From: Lepidodermella squamata | Taxonomy: Eukaryota > Gastrotricha | Reading direction: 5' to 3' | Length of the DNA: 64,000 nucleotides | NCBI GenBank assembly: GCA_047495785.1 | Contig: JBLDXI010000013.1 | Coordinates: 806,001 to 870,000, forward strand | In this document: piece by piece, positions 48,401-60,260 of the stretch | Numbering within the stretch: position 1 is the first letter of the stretch | How the letters are laid out: each line of letters starts with the position of its first letter | Made by a program: the position numbers and the translations under genes | Notes under the pieces: model-generated | Database searches by the model: none | Seen by the model: only the letters and a program-made list of their open reading frames with translations | Told to the model about the DNA's origin: nothing

Positions 48401-49755
48401 CATGTCTTGCGCATGTTATCTCAAGAAATTTGACATATTGCTGGGGGTATTTTCTGTTTTCACCTTTTTATTGTTTTAGTGTTTTGGGGTTTATTCGTTA
48501 GCAAGGTAAGCAATTATTTTCAGTTGTTATTATTATTATTTGTTATTTTAGGAAAGTCATTTTACCTGATAGATGTAGCTCTTTTTCATGCGCATTATAG
48601 TAATAATAGTGGAAGCAAATATTTTTTCATTATAAGGAATGCCGTGCGCGCGGCTTCGATTTTTTCCGCTCACGGCCGCCGGTCACGCTGCGTGTCCACT
48701 CTTGTTTACGAGTTGACGCGCGAACTGCGCGATAAACAAGAGAGACGAGAGCGCACGACAAAAATATATAAAGCTTTTTTTTCCTATACTGCCGCATACT
48801 GTACCTTTTCGGCCGTTTAATAAGCGTATACCTTCTCGCCAGGGAGAGAAGAGGCTGCTTTATATGAATGCAAAAATATACCGGCCACACCACTCCTGCT
48901 CGCCGCGTTTTTCTCTCTAGAAGCAACAGAGCGTCGGGTAAAAACATGCACCTAACATGGCATTTGTTGTTGGCAGTGGGGACCATAGTACGACGAGATA
49001 AAACATGTCCTTATGCGTCGCGAGAGTAATCATCGCTATCTCATATCTTTTTGATATGCGCGTAATATTACATGCTTAAAAAAGGAGCTCTATAGTAGTG
49101 TATTGCCTTAATAATAATGCTATAGCAAAAATATTACATTGAAAGATGTTTGTTTGTGTGTGTGTTGTCGGCCATTAATATAAAGCTATGGCCATCGCAC
49201 CATATACACTACCACCACACCTGGTCTGGCGACGGCTAGGTACGTTACGCTATAAAAGCTAAAAAGGTACACTCTTGTGCGCCCTTCTCACTTGCTACTC
49301 GTCTGTGCATGAATCAGCAACCTGCCGTCTCTCTCTCTCTCGGCCAAACTATACACTTAATGCATAGGTAATACATGGAAAAAGCGGCCACGCGACGGCG
49401 GAGGGCGGAGCCGTGTTATTTGCCAAAATTTGCACTCCAAATCTAGCCTCGCTATACATCGTAAGCCAGGTAATATGCATAAAACCGCTTTTTGATACTA
49501 CTACCACAATGATGGGACGCCTTGACGCGTTTTCCTCTCACACCGCAAACGTCGCTTGAAACACATATGTCTAGCAAATAACAAAACCGCAGGTTGTATG
49601 GCTATTAATTTGACACCTTTACTATCTGACTAGGTTTGCTTAATAATTTTTAATGGAATCAAGTATTCGGCCGTAAACATTTGGATATTCTGGATCAGAG
49701 GATGTACGTGATTCCTGTCGCTTACTATGTGGTGAAACCTGATGGCGGTCTTCAG
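45414..49755. other. Long intergenic region
   Basis: More than 4 kb without a supported gene. Open frames at 46512-46757, 46950-47392, 47637-47858 and 48163-48986 lack splice context and family features. 48600-49560 alternates CG-rich patches with AT-rich DNA, like the region upstream of the myosin light chain. Confidence 0.5.
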
Positions 49756-49759
49756 CAAA

Positions 49760-52205
49760 ATGGGCCAAGTAAGTAGCGTGATTCATTCGATTGGAACCTG
49801 ATATAGATTTGTTATTTTCGCGCCAATAAATTGCGACTGAAAACCATTAAAACTCCCCCTCGACATTGGAGAATGTCGCTTTATTTGTGGGGTCATATGA
49901 GTCACCTTATGTATCTGTTTTACCCAACTCGCTCCGAGCCATTTTTTGTGGAGTATAATATACAATCCTTTCAACCATGCAAGGTTATTGCTATTATTAA
50001 TAATATTATTGGAGCTATACAGCTATTCAGATGTCGTATAATATATGACCATACGTGAGAAGAAAACTTTTTGTTTGCAACTTATTTTAGTACATTTTTT
50101 CTGCGGGAGATGTTATCGTATCTGCAGTCCTATAATAAGCAGCTGTTTTCTTTTTTGCATAGGAATTGAAGTAGTTGGCAATCAAGCGACACTGCGACAC
50201 GACCAGCAAGGTCAGCAAGGTTATTATTACGATCAGCAGCAACAGGCCATGCAGAGATACAACAACCAACAGGGTTACTACAACAACGGCAATGCTTACT
50301 ATCAGCAGCAGCCTGTGCAACAGCAACAGCAACAGCAGGCTAATTGGGGTGGTTACCCGAATTACAACAATGGGTACCAACAACCCCAGCAGCAGGGCTA
50401 CTACCCCCAGCAGCAGTATTACCAGCCGAACCCAGGGACTGGTTACCAGCCTGGTTACGCTCCTCAAAATGCCCAACAGCAGCGAAATTATCCGCCTAAT
50501 AATGACAGCGGCAAAATGATTGTCCCTGTTGGACAGGCGCGGCAGCATAATTTTAACCAACAACCTCAAAAAATTTCGCAACCTGCTGAGAATTTTAAGC
50601 CTGCTCAAGTTCGGCCAACCACACCGACCATGCCAGCAGGTCCGGGCAGTCGACCGGCAAGTCGTCCGAACAGCCGTTCCAATAGTCTAGAGCGGCAACG
50701 GCAACCGAGCCGGAGCGGGGAAATTCAGATTCAGATCCCTGGAGAAGGTGGCATTCAAGGCCCCCTTTCCGCCGGGTCGCTACCTCCTTCGTATGGGCCA
50801 TCGCCGAGACATCGTGAATTTCGTGAGGCGATGGAACAGCCGGTTAAAAGCCCACCGCCGCGGCAGCTTTTCGAGTTGCCGTGGGACCCGAAGAAAGAAC
50901 CGAACCCGCCGCAAAACGTGCGCCACGTCCACCCGAAAGACCTCGTGCCGCCCGAGGTGATGCAGATGTTTTCTGGGCGTCCTGACGCACCGCACCACGT
51001 TGAACCGCAGAATAACCAGCAACAGTTGCCTCGAAGCGGATCGCAGCCGAACTTCTCCCGGTCTTCGTCGCTGCGCCGCTCGAACCAGCAGCAGTACTAC
51101 GACGAAATGCAGCGGAGACGGGCGGCTCAGCAGCCGCAACAGCCGACTGCAGATTTAGTCAAGTCACACCTCAATCTGGCGAACAGTCGCGAACATCTTG
51201 GCCCGAAGCAGTATAATAACAACCGGCCTGCAAAGCCGCCAGCCCATCATCATCAGCACTACGCCGAGCCGGTCCACGGTGGCCATGGCGGGGCCCACGG
51301 GCACCACGAAACTGCCCAACTTGTGAGGCATATTCCGCCCGAAGAAGCGTCACGCTTACCGCAGGAAATGTTCGAGGAGAAGCCGAAATGGCAGCCAGTG
51401 CGGCCGGAAAAATTCAGCATTTTCGGCAAAGAGGCTGCCTATCCTCCGTTCCCAGTTATCGGACCTCGCTTCATGATTTCGATTGCGGGCGGTGCGAAAC
51501 TTATTGAAATTGTGAGTTGGAAAATTTAAATTTAATTCAATTTCTAATTATTTTGGCTTTACAGTTGCTCAGTATTGCCGTTCTTGTCCTGGTTACTATC
51601 ATCTGCGATCGCGGAAGGTGCTTTCCTCGGTCGTACAATCCCATGGCTACAGGTAAATTTTACTTTTTCATTTTTGCTCAATATTTTAATTTTTCATAAT
51701 TTTTTCAGAGGTTGTGATGTGGATTGTCGCGAGTTGTGCCATTGTTGGAACTGTGTTTTTGTGCATACCTTATGCGCGGAAGAAACCTGTTTCGCCAAAA
51801 GCTTATTACCGATTCCTTTTACTCGAAGTCGGCCTCGACTCGCTGGGTGCTTTTTCATACTTTGTCGCCTCGATTTGTCTGCTGGTCATTCGCGAGGGTG
51901 AGATAATTGGCTACATGATCGAGACATGGGTCTGCGCCGCGGCGCTCGGCTTCCTCTGCGGCGTGCTCTACGTGTGCTCAACCGTCTTCGCCTATTTGGC
52001 CCTGCAACGGGCTCGCTACTACCTTCACTTCCTGCGCTATGCGTCGTACAAGCACAAGGAAGACGCGGCGTCTCAGTCGTACCGCATGAGCGTCGCGCCG
52101 AATCCGGCCACGCACCAAAATCCAGTCTACAACCGGCCGCTGACGACAGGGCCTAGCCCGTACTCTCAATCGGCGGCCTCAACAACGCTTACACGATACA
52201 ACTAG
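49760..52205 (+). CDS. Gln-rich four-TM (MARVEL-like) membrane protein
   Basis: Firm exons: about 50207-51511, 51565-51652 and 51709-52205. A likely first exon at 49760-49768 (ATG GGC CAA, strong donor GTAAGT, acceptor-like CAG 4 nt before the ATG) joins in frame to CAA at 50207, giving MGQQGQQGYYYDQQQQ and 632 residues. The acceptor at 50206 has no good pyrimidine tract, so the 5' join is uncertain. Residues 1-410 are disordered: QQ/YY/NN-rich, then Ser/Pro/Arg-rich. The C-terminal 200 residues hold four TM helices: GGAKLIEILLSIAVLVLVTI, VMWIVASCAIVGTVFLCIPY, VGLDSLGAFSYFVASICLLV and AAALGFLCGVLYVCSTVFAY, then a Tyr/Pro-rich cytoplasmic tail. The four-helix layout is MARVEL-like, the fold of vesicle- and junction-associated proteins. 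Confidence 0.8.
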
Positions 52206-52645
52206 TTTTGCAAAGCAATTAAATAATGAAGCTTTTTTTGTGTCGTTTTTCTACGAAAAAATATATGTCAATTATTGATTGTCTTGATGTTTTTTAAAAT
52301 GTTCACATTTTTTGAGAGGAAAAACTGCATTTAACTGTGGTTTGCTTGTCGTTAATTCCGTTGGAAAACGAGGTAGAATTTATTTTAGAAAATGACAATA
52401 AAAATTATGAAATGAATTTCAATTGACTATAATGAGATTCAAAATTGTCGGAACGCGATGGGGCAAACAAAATTCTGCATATGAAAAGCCTGACTCAAAG
52501 ACCCGGTGAATCTAAAAGAAAAAGCATGAATGAGAGGATGAAAGGTGAGCTGAGAAATAGCAGAACGCGCTATCGGCCATTCAAATTATTTGCAGACATA
52601 TAAAAGCAGCAGGTTGTATCTCATACCTCTCTGAAATTCTTCTAG
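52206..52645. other. Spacer between the MARVEL-like and B-box/NHL genes
   Basis: 474 bp between coding regions on the same strand. Holds the upstream 3'UTR (AATAAA near 52395) and an acceptor-like TTCTTCTAG ending at 52645, 34 nt before the next ATG. Confidence 0.55.
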
Positions 52646-52679
52646 TCGATATCAGAAATTGATCCCTTCGCCTGTTGAA

Positions 52680-54797
52680 ATGACACAACGCTTGCGCGAG
52701 ATGGATCTGATGGCCCTAGGTCGGCAACGCGACTACGACGACCAAGGAAATCTGATCGAAGTGGCAAATGCTGACCTTCGGGGTCGGCGCTTTCAGGAGT
52801 CTTATGCCATGCCTCGTGTGGAGTGCGATGTCTGCAAAGTCAGGTATGGTATCGCCTCGGCTGCTTCTTCACGCTGCTACGACTGCGGCGACAACCTATG
52901 CGCCTATTGCGCATCGGTTCATCGCTCAACCAAAGCAACAGCTCAGGTAAAATTGATTATTAGTCTTTGTCAAATCAATAGAATCCACCTTAAATATTTC
53001 TATTCTTTATAGCACCGTGTCGTGCGCATCCAACCTGGCTCTTTTGTCGCGCCCGTTTATATGGTGACCGACCCGCGCACGGGCGAACAAGTGGCGCCGG
53101 ATGCCTTATTGGGAGCTGCTGGCGCCGGCAATATTTCCTTCGCCGATGTTTCTACCTCATGCATTCCACATGGCCGTAGAGCTGAGAAATATTGCACGCT
53201 ATGCGAGGAAGCTGTCTGTGACCTTTGCGAACCTAACCATGAGGGCCATCGCGTTGAAGCTCTAACCGAAATGAACCGCCAACTACAGGCTAGCCTAGTT
53301 TCCCTGATCAAGCAGACTCACAACCAAAAGGCGAACATGGCGAAGGTGCAGCGATTTCTAGGCTCCCAGCGTAAATGGATCAATGACAGGCGTAGCGAAT
53401 TGTTGGAAAACGTGAGACAGCGCGCTGCTCAACTGCACAAATCAATCGATGTAATGGAACTGCGGTTCAAGGATGAAATTGAGGCGGCTGCTATCAAAGC
53501 TTTCGCACGTGTTGAAAGCGATTACCAACGCTTCTCAAATCTACATACGGATTGCACGAAATCGATCACGGACGCTGTTTTCGCTATTCAACACGAAGCT
53601 AGTCCGAAGAAGCTGTTGGAAACTCAAGCGAAACTACTACACCAGCTTCGGCCAACTGCTTTGACCCAGGCGACTAACCCAACTGATGTGACGCCGCCAA
53701 TCAATTTCTACTGGAGGTTCACGTTTTCGGGCGATGGCGAAGAGCAACTCACGAAAAATTTCGGCTCATTGGACAATTTCTCGCTGTTGCCAGTCACTGC
53801 TTTCAATGTCTCCTTGGCCGATGATATCAGGCCAGCCGATCCTACAGGAATCTGCGTAAATGAAAATCAAACGATTCTCGTAGCTGATTACGCCAATGGT
53901 CGAGTGAAACTTTTTGGACCTGCCGGGGAATCGTTGGGTTACGCTGGAAAAGGTTCGCTGAATTCAGCATTTGGCGTAGCAATTCTGCCGGATTCCCGCA
54001 GGTTCGCAGTCACGGATCCAGCCTCAGGGTGTATCGTGATTATTCAGGACAGCATCGGCAAGGCGATACGTGTGCCAGTCACGCATGGATCAGCTCTTCA
54101 AGGCCTTTGCTCGACGAATGGCAGTTTGCTATACGCAGCGGCTCCGACAACGAAATCAGTGCTCATCTTCGACGCATCAGCCAGGGTAATTTATTCATTT
54201 TCTAATTATTCCTAATTTTATTCTCCTCCAATTATTTTCAAGGTGGACTCTGGGGTCAGATTTAAAGGGGAAATATCGACGGCAAGAAGGAATGATGGGA
54301 AAGAAACAACACTAGTAGGGGCCCCTATCGAAGCAGGTGACAGTCTTTTCCAGAGGCCAACCTTCGTCTCTGCTGATCAATTCGGCCGATTGGCTGTTTC
54401 AGATTACTTCGCAGCCCAGGTTCAGGTGTTGCTAATAGAATCTGACCTGTCGTCTACCCTTATTCGAACATACACCGGCGACTACACTCTTCCAGATCGC
54501 AATCGAGATCTGCCAAAGTCGGCCGACCTATTCTCGCATAATCCTTCCCGACAGTTTCACATGGGCGATAAAACTAGAAATCGACTGGCGACACCAGAAG
54601 GTGTTGCTTTTGACGAGTATGGTCATTTGTTCATAGCAGACAGCGACAGCGGCATGGTTCACATGGCGTCGCCGAACTGTTCCCCGATTTGCCATACGAC
54701 TGCTTTGACAGGCGAACCACGTGCCCTCTGCGCGATTAATGGCTCACTAATGATTACTGAAAAAGGTGGCCAAGTTAGAATATATCGCTATGCTTAG
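52680..54797 (+). CDS. B-box/coiled-coil/NHL-repeat protein (TRIM-NHL-like, no RING)
   Basis: Exons 52680-52946, 53013-54185 and 54243-54797; 664 residues. Order: short N-terminus; a first B-box-like zinc module CDVCKVRYG...CYDCGDNLCAYC (about residues 50-95); a second B-box CIPHG...CTLCEEAVCDLCEPNH with closing His (about 135-170); a coiled coil to about 290; a filamin-like or linker region; then NHL repeats from about 350 to the end (for example DPTGICVNENQTILVADYAN and TPEGVAFDEYGHLFIADSDS). The RING of classic TRIM proteins is absent and the N-terminus is too short to hide one. TRIM-NHL proteins act in RNA regulation and development; the exact role here is unknown. AATAAA at 54812. Confidence 0.92.
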
Positions 54798-55169
54798 TTC
54801 AAGTTACTCGTAATAAAATTGATCGAAGTTTCCAGAGGCGGATTTTTATCGCATGTTTGAGGTCATTCAGTGCGTTCACTCGTGCTTTAAGGACACTCCA
54901 AACCTCGCTATACGTCTTCGAAATGATGACTGATGGGGCGCATTTGTTACCTATGTTCTGTACGCACTTTAACATAACTAAAACTGTGCGTACGCTGCTG
55001 CGATTAGCATTTTTTATCGAATAACAAATTGCGCCGAAAAGATTTACGAGTTGGCTATGAGATGCCGCTCGCTATAAATCATCTGTTTAAGAAAACTAGC
55101 GATGAATGCTCGTTATGTATTATATTACATTCATCGTTTGCTGTTGAATGCGAAAGATAACGGTTAACC
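54798..55169. other. Spacer between the NHL and Ly6 genes
   Basis: 372 bp, same strand on both sides; AATAAA at 54812 and nothing else recognisable. Confidence 0.6.
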
Positions 55170-56113
55170 ATGTGGTTTTTCGTTTCGATTTATATCATCT
55201 GCCTCATTTTCAACCCCAGAACAGGTAGCCTTCATTTTGACTTTTGCATTTCTGGAAATTTATCTTAATTTATATCAGATGGACTCACTTGCTACGACTG
55301 CTCTGATGAAATGGTCAAATGTGCGACGCATGTCCTCAAGACAAAATGTGAGGATGAGCAGCCTTTCTGCAAGGTTCGAAATTTTAAAATTTCCTTGACC
55401 CATTTTTTACATTTTCATTTTAGTACATCCAAAATAACGATGATAAGACAATAATATTAAAGTGCGCCGCTATGCATGAATGCGAATTTGCCGACGATGT
55501 TCCGCTGAGAGAAATGCTGAAAGATGTTGATGAATTTGCGACTCGCGACGACTATTCAGCCCTTGTTGACGAGGACACAGTGACGGTGTTCACAGGACAT
55601 CGCCCAGCGCAATTGCTCACGAATCGCCGCCGGCCTTTCTCCAGCGACACATCGAAAATCAGAAATAAAACTCGGTCAGATAACAAAAACCGGCGTTTAA
55701 GCCGCGTATCTGGAACAATTATCCAGGACTGTTGCGACGACAATTTATGCAACTGCTTCGGTGAGCACTGCAGCTTAGCCGATGAGTTAACTGCCGATTA
55801 TTTTTCGAACAACGAAATCGAAGATGAGCGAGCTCTCGGGGTGACTAGGCCCGATCGACGCTCAATCGCCCCGCTACCGTTTGATGACGAGATTATTGGG
55901 CTAGCTGGCGAGGGACCCTCGAGAAGCTTTTCTTATGATCAACAAGGCGACCTGGCTGAAGGTGACATGTCTGAAAATTCGACGGAGGAAATTATCAACG
56001 ACCCTGAATCGAACTCGCTTAATAACGGCAATCACTTGTTGTCATCATCGGAAGTGAATAATCCTGCGATTATCTTCATAACCATTTTTATACTGCTCGC
56101 CGTTGAAAATTAG
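55170..56113 (+). CDS. Ly6/uPAR three-finger protein with large loop insertion, probably GPI-anchored
   Basis: Exons 55170-55224, 55279-55373 and 55424-56113; 279 residues. Signal peptide MWFFVSIYIICLIFNP. The Ly6/uPAR cysteine frame is clear: LTCYDC at the start, further Cys at KCATHVLKTKC and FCKY, KCAAMHEC, then the closing CCDDNLCN box. Between MHEC and CCDD there is an insertion of about 82 residues, acidic then basic (NRRRPF, NKTRSDNKNRR), where family members have a short loop. After the fold, about 110 acidic/Ser residues lead to a C-terminal hydrophobic run PAIIFITIFILLAVEN, which suits a GPI-attachment signal. Ly6 proteins often bind receptors at the cell surface. AATAAA at 56121. 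Convergent with the SLC26 gene. Confidence 0.88.
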
Positions 56114-56368
56114 TCGTGGAAATAAATTGTGAATCTTGAAAAAATGCTGTATTAGTATATAGACAGTTTTATTCGTTAATTGTTTCAGTATAAGATTCAA
56201 CCAGTTTTTTAATAGTCTAAATCATTAAAATCAAATAATAATAGACAAAGAAAAATTATCGTACCAGGTAATGTCATACAAAAAGTTCAGCGAACACAGG
56301 TACCAATCATCGCGAGAAGAAGAAATGAAACCGGGTTGGTCATTTAAAAAAACAGCCATTTCAGCCCC

Positions 56369-59300
56369 TCAAACTTTATTATCGTCAAAAGTGTGAGTGC
56401 TTTTGCAACTGCTAACGCGTTTCAGCACCGGCGATAACCGATCAGGGCTAGCGATATCGATGAACTCAAGAGCCGGCGCCTGGTTGATGGCTTCGATGGC
56501 TGACGCTGTGTTCTCAGACACACGGCGATGTATATTTTCGATGATGGCGAGCCGCTGGCCGTGCGGGTGGCGGGTGCTGCAATTTCGCGAAACTTGACGT
56601 AGTAGCACTGTGTTTAAAAACTGAATGTTATTCTCATTCAGACGCAGACCGCGCCGCGACCGGCCCTCCGACAAGGCAGTTTGCAGATTTTGATGATTTT
56701 GCGGCGTCGTGACAACTTTATGCTCATCGCCATCAAACGCGTCATTTTCAAACTCCTCGATGCGGTCTTCGTCAGGGCTGCTGCCGAAATCGAGATTACC
56801 GCCTACCATAAGCGGTATCTCCGCGTATTTAGGCTGGATGGAGAGTTCGCGCAGCAAACGGCGCCGAAGCCGCTCGTCGCGCAACCTCTTGACCTCAGCT
56901 GCCGATGCGTTGCCAGCTATCGTCAGATACGGGTCGTGATGAATCAACTCGCCCGTTGATGTCACCGTCGTGTCGACCTGCGAGTATTGGGTAGTGCCTA
57001 GCGTGCTAGCATCTGCTTGGTTCGGCGCAACTTCGTTCACTTCTTCCATCTCACTGATGACGACAGCTTTGTTGTACTCGCCAATCGCTGCTTCGACGCT
57101 AGATACAAAGTGGAAATGGTCGAGGCCGAGTTTTTCGAATTCGCGATGCACCTCTTCGTTGAGGTTCGCGAAAACAACGTGCAGGCCCTTCTGCACAGCG
57201 GAAAGCAGAAGGCTCCGGAAAGCTTGAACTCCGGTGTAATCGACAGATTGAACGAACGTACAGTCGATTATTAGGTGAGATTCCTGCTCGAGCAGAGCTG
57301 CAACTTTGTCGAGAAACTTGTCTGCGCTCGGGTACTTCATGCCATGTGACAGCTTGACAATAACAAGCGAGCTGAAACGAAGAAAAAATCGTCAAGTAGG
57401 GTTATTATTATCTATAAACATAGACAAATATAATCAGACAAATTTGTTGCCCATGTCCATAAAATCTAATTCGCAAAAGTCGCCCTTAATTTTTCAAGCT
57501 CTACGCAAAAAGTGTTTAACGATGCTCTGAGCATTTCGGATTGAGTCTTCGGTCGACATTGATATGACCAAGCCAGCCTTTAAAAACATGTCCTCCTAGA
57601 TTTCCGATATTGGTTTCAATTTTTGATTATTTTTGACATTCAATGAACATTAGAGTGGGTACGAACCTTGGGTGCTCAGTATCTCCGAACGAGAAACTCG
57701 AGGCAGGGTGCTTTCTGGTAATGTGGAGCTGAGTATGCACGATTCCTCGCAGTAGAATCATAGCATTGATGCTGAGGCAAATGATGACCTGAAAATCCAG
57801 AGAAATAAATTTACAGAGCCATGACATGAAAAACTCACTCCGTAGCTAATTTCGAAGAAAACGCAGACTAAAATGGTGAATACGAGCATGAAAGCATCGG
57901 TACGGCAGTGGCGCCATACATCGGGAATAATGCGGAAATCGCACAAATTCAGCGCCGCTACAATGATAATCGCCGCCAGCGTAGCTTTCGGCACAAAGTA
58001 AAACACGGGCGTTAGCGCGTTCAACGCAATTATCACAACGCTGGCGGAGATAATTGACGCCAATTGCGAGCGAACGTGACACTGGTCGTTGAGAGCGCAC
58101 CGGGTAACGGCGGCTGTTACTGGTACGCCGCCAAGGAAGGCAGTTACAATGTTGGCGATTCCTACAGACATTAGTTCTTGCCTAAGAAAAGAATTTCAAC
58201 TCCAAAAATAGCGGGGTTCGATTATTCTGTTACCTAGCGTCAACTCGGTAGCCGTTTTTCCGACCGAGGGCTTTCAGAATAGCAAACATTTCCATGATAA
58301 TCATCACCGGGACCACAATGTAGCCGACAATCAGATCACCGAGCGTGGTTGCGACGTCTTTCAGAACTACAGGCTCAGGAATATGTCGGCTTAAATTGCC
58401 ACTATACAGCGACATGTTCAGCGGTTCAACAATGTCAAATCGTGGCACAGCAAAGCTCGGCATTCCAGGCTTAATGTAACCGACCAGGGTGATGCCAGCA
58501 TGAGCCGGGTCCGGTGCATCCCGAGTAAGGGAGTAAGCAATTCCGGTGGAGATGATGAAAACAACAATGTTTTTACAGGCACACAGGAAGCGAATGGCTT
58601 CAAGGGCGACTTCGAAGCTGTGCGAGTTTGAACTTGGCTTCGTTGCATCGTCGACATGTCTGCTGTACTGGCTCATGTTACTGCTGCTTCGTTGCATGGC
58701 GCGACGACGGCGATATCGTCTAATTAACTTAGCCGCCGTTTCAATAAAAGTCGGCAAGCTTTGCATGAATAGCAGAAACACGAGAACAGTCAAACCGATG
58801 ACAGTGTCCATCAAACTGTTTTTTTTGACAAAAATAATGATTTTTTTCAGAATTTCGACATTCCAGACAACTAACTTGATATCTTGTATCCGTTCGCCAA
58901 CGTAAATCAGCTGTTTCACGAAAACCCCGGGAATTTTGAAGGGGCACTTTTGAAGACCTAACAGAGGCTGAAAAAGCATGATGAACATCAAATTAAATTC
59001 CTTGAAAAAAAAATTAAAAAAATTCACTAGTAAATAATCTCGACTACAAAATTAAAAAAATTAAAAATTAAAGAGTTGAGGAAATAACTTACCGCTAACT
59101 GACTCGCTGCAATAGTGATGCCCGCCGCGGTAGTAAATCCTGAGACAACTGGGATCGAAAACAAGTTCACGATGAAGCCGAACTGCAAAGCCCCGATCAA
59201 AAACAGGATGATTCCGCCGAAAAAGGCCAGAATCGTCGCGCAAGTCGCGTCTCCAGTATCGTAGAGCGGATTTACGGTGGCACTGACGTGCCCTGTAATC

Positions 59301-59759
59301 ATCGCAACAATTGCAGCGGGGCCAATTGAGGCATCTACGAAATTTAATAATTTAATAATTTCGAATTTTGTCGAGACTCGAGAAATACCTTTAGAAGTTC
59401 CCATTAGGACGTAAATAAATTGGCCAGCGAATGCCGAGGCCAAACCAAATTCGGGCCTTAAGTTTGCCATAGACACATAAGCCATGCTCTAAAAATTGGA
59501 GGAAATAATCAAGAAAAATGAAGACGAGCTTTGGCATACCTGAGGTACCAAAGTAAGACCAACTAAAATAAAGAAAAATGATTTGAAATAACATGTTTCG
59601 GCGTTTAATAAAACCTGTAAGTCCTGCAGCGACATCATATCGAAGATTGGACAGCTCGTAGTTACGTAGCCAGACCAGAATCGGAAATACCCGCTTCAGA
59701 CCACGAACAACAGCTTCTTTTTCAAACTTCTTGCGGACGCTCTTACAGAAGTCTTTCAT
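56369..59759 (-). CDS. SLC26A11-like anion transporter (copy A)
   Basis: Sulfate/anion transporter of the SLC26/SulP family. Exons (minus): 59615-59759, 59541-59563, 59389-59488, 59093-59334, 58234-58967, 57839-58181, 57667-57788, 56369-57371; 903 residues, phase closed. FPILVWLRNYELSNLRYDVA at the start of the membrane domain, VPQSMAYVSMANLRPEFG, GTSKDASIGPAAI, SIPVVSGFTTAAGITIAASQ, NGYRVDARQEL. These match SLC26A11 more than other paralogues. The C-terminal STAS domain has IDCTFVQSVDYTGVQAFRS and is followed by a long disordered tail. A 23-nt microexon (59541-59563) encodes VGLTLVPQ. An extra Arg/Ser-rich loop lies between TM segments (RRYRRRRAMQRSSS). Substrate is inferred from the family only. 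Confidence 0.94.
59541..59563 (-). other. 23-nt microexon of SLC26 copy A
   Basis: Flanked by TTATTTTAG and GTATGC, introns of about 50 nt on both sides. It supplies the conserved VGLTLVPQ helix in phase; without it the protein loses an invariant block. Copy B encodes the same block within a larger exon. Confidence 0.85.
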
Positions 59760-60260
59760 TTCCAGGCAATAGAATGACAGCTGTCCACAGTGAATTCGTA
59801 TCGAAAATACCGAGACAGGCCACTTGTTATGCTATATCGGCTAAAATTTTACGCCAATTACTTGTGATAGGCGCGGGCGTAATCTCCGACTTGTCTACTA
59901 TACCACTATAACATGTGTAAGTCAACGAGGAAACAAGTGCTCTTTCATCATCATTAAGCACACGCCATTATTTTAACAAGACACGCGCCGACCGGCCCCT
60001 GTTTGCGAGGTCGTTGCTTGAGGCTCAACACAGCAATATAAGCAGCGCGAATTTATTACAAAAACAACAGTGCTTAGATACAATTTACTCATTGAATCGA
60101 AAATAATCTAAAGCTGACACCTTGAATTATCATTTACACCGCCAGGTTAACATCTACGTCGAATTAAATCGTGACAGATGGCTATTCTTGTCATTTTATA
60201 ATAATTATATTTTTCCTTATTCACTCAAGTCTTTATAACTAGAAGTTGCGGACTTATCCA
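59760..60260. other. Spacer between the tandem SLC26 genes
   Basis: 501 bp between coding ends of two same-strand paralogues. No exon supported; must contain the 3'UTR of copy B and the 5' flank of copy A. Confidence 0.6.

Noticed and set aside
50087-50608. Minus-strand Leu/Val-rich 173-codon frame
   Set aside because: It is the complement of the Gln/Tyr repeat of the MARVEL-like gene (CAG/CAA read backwards), not a membrane protein.
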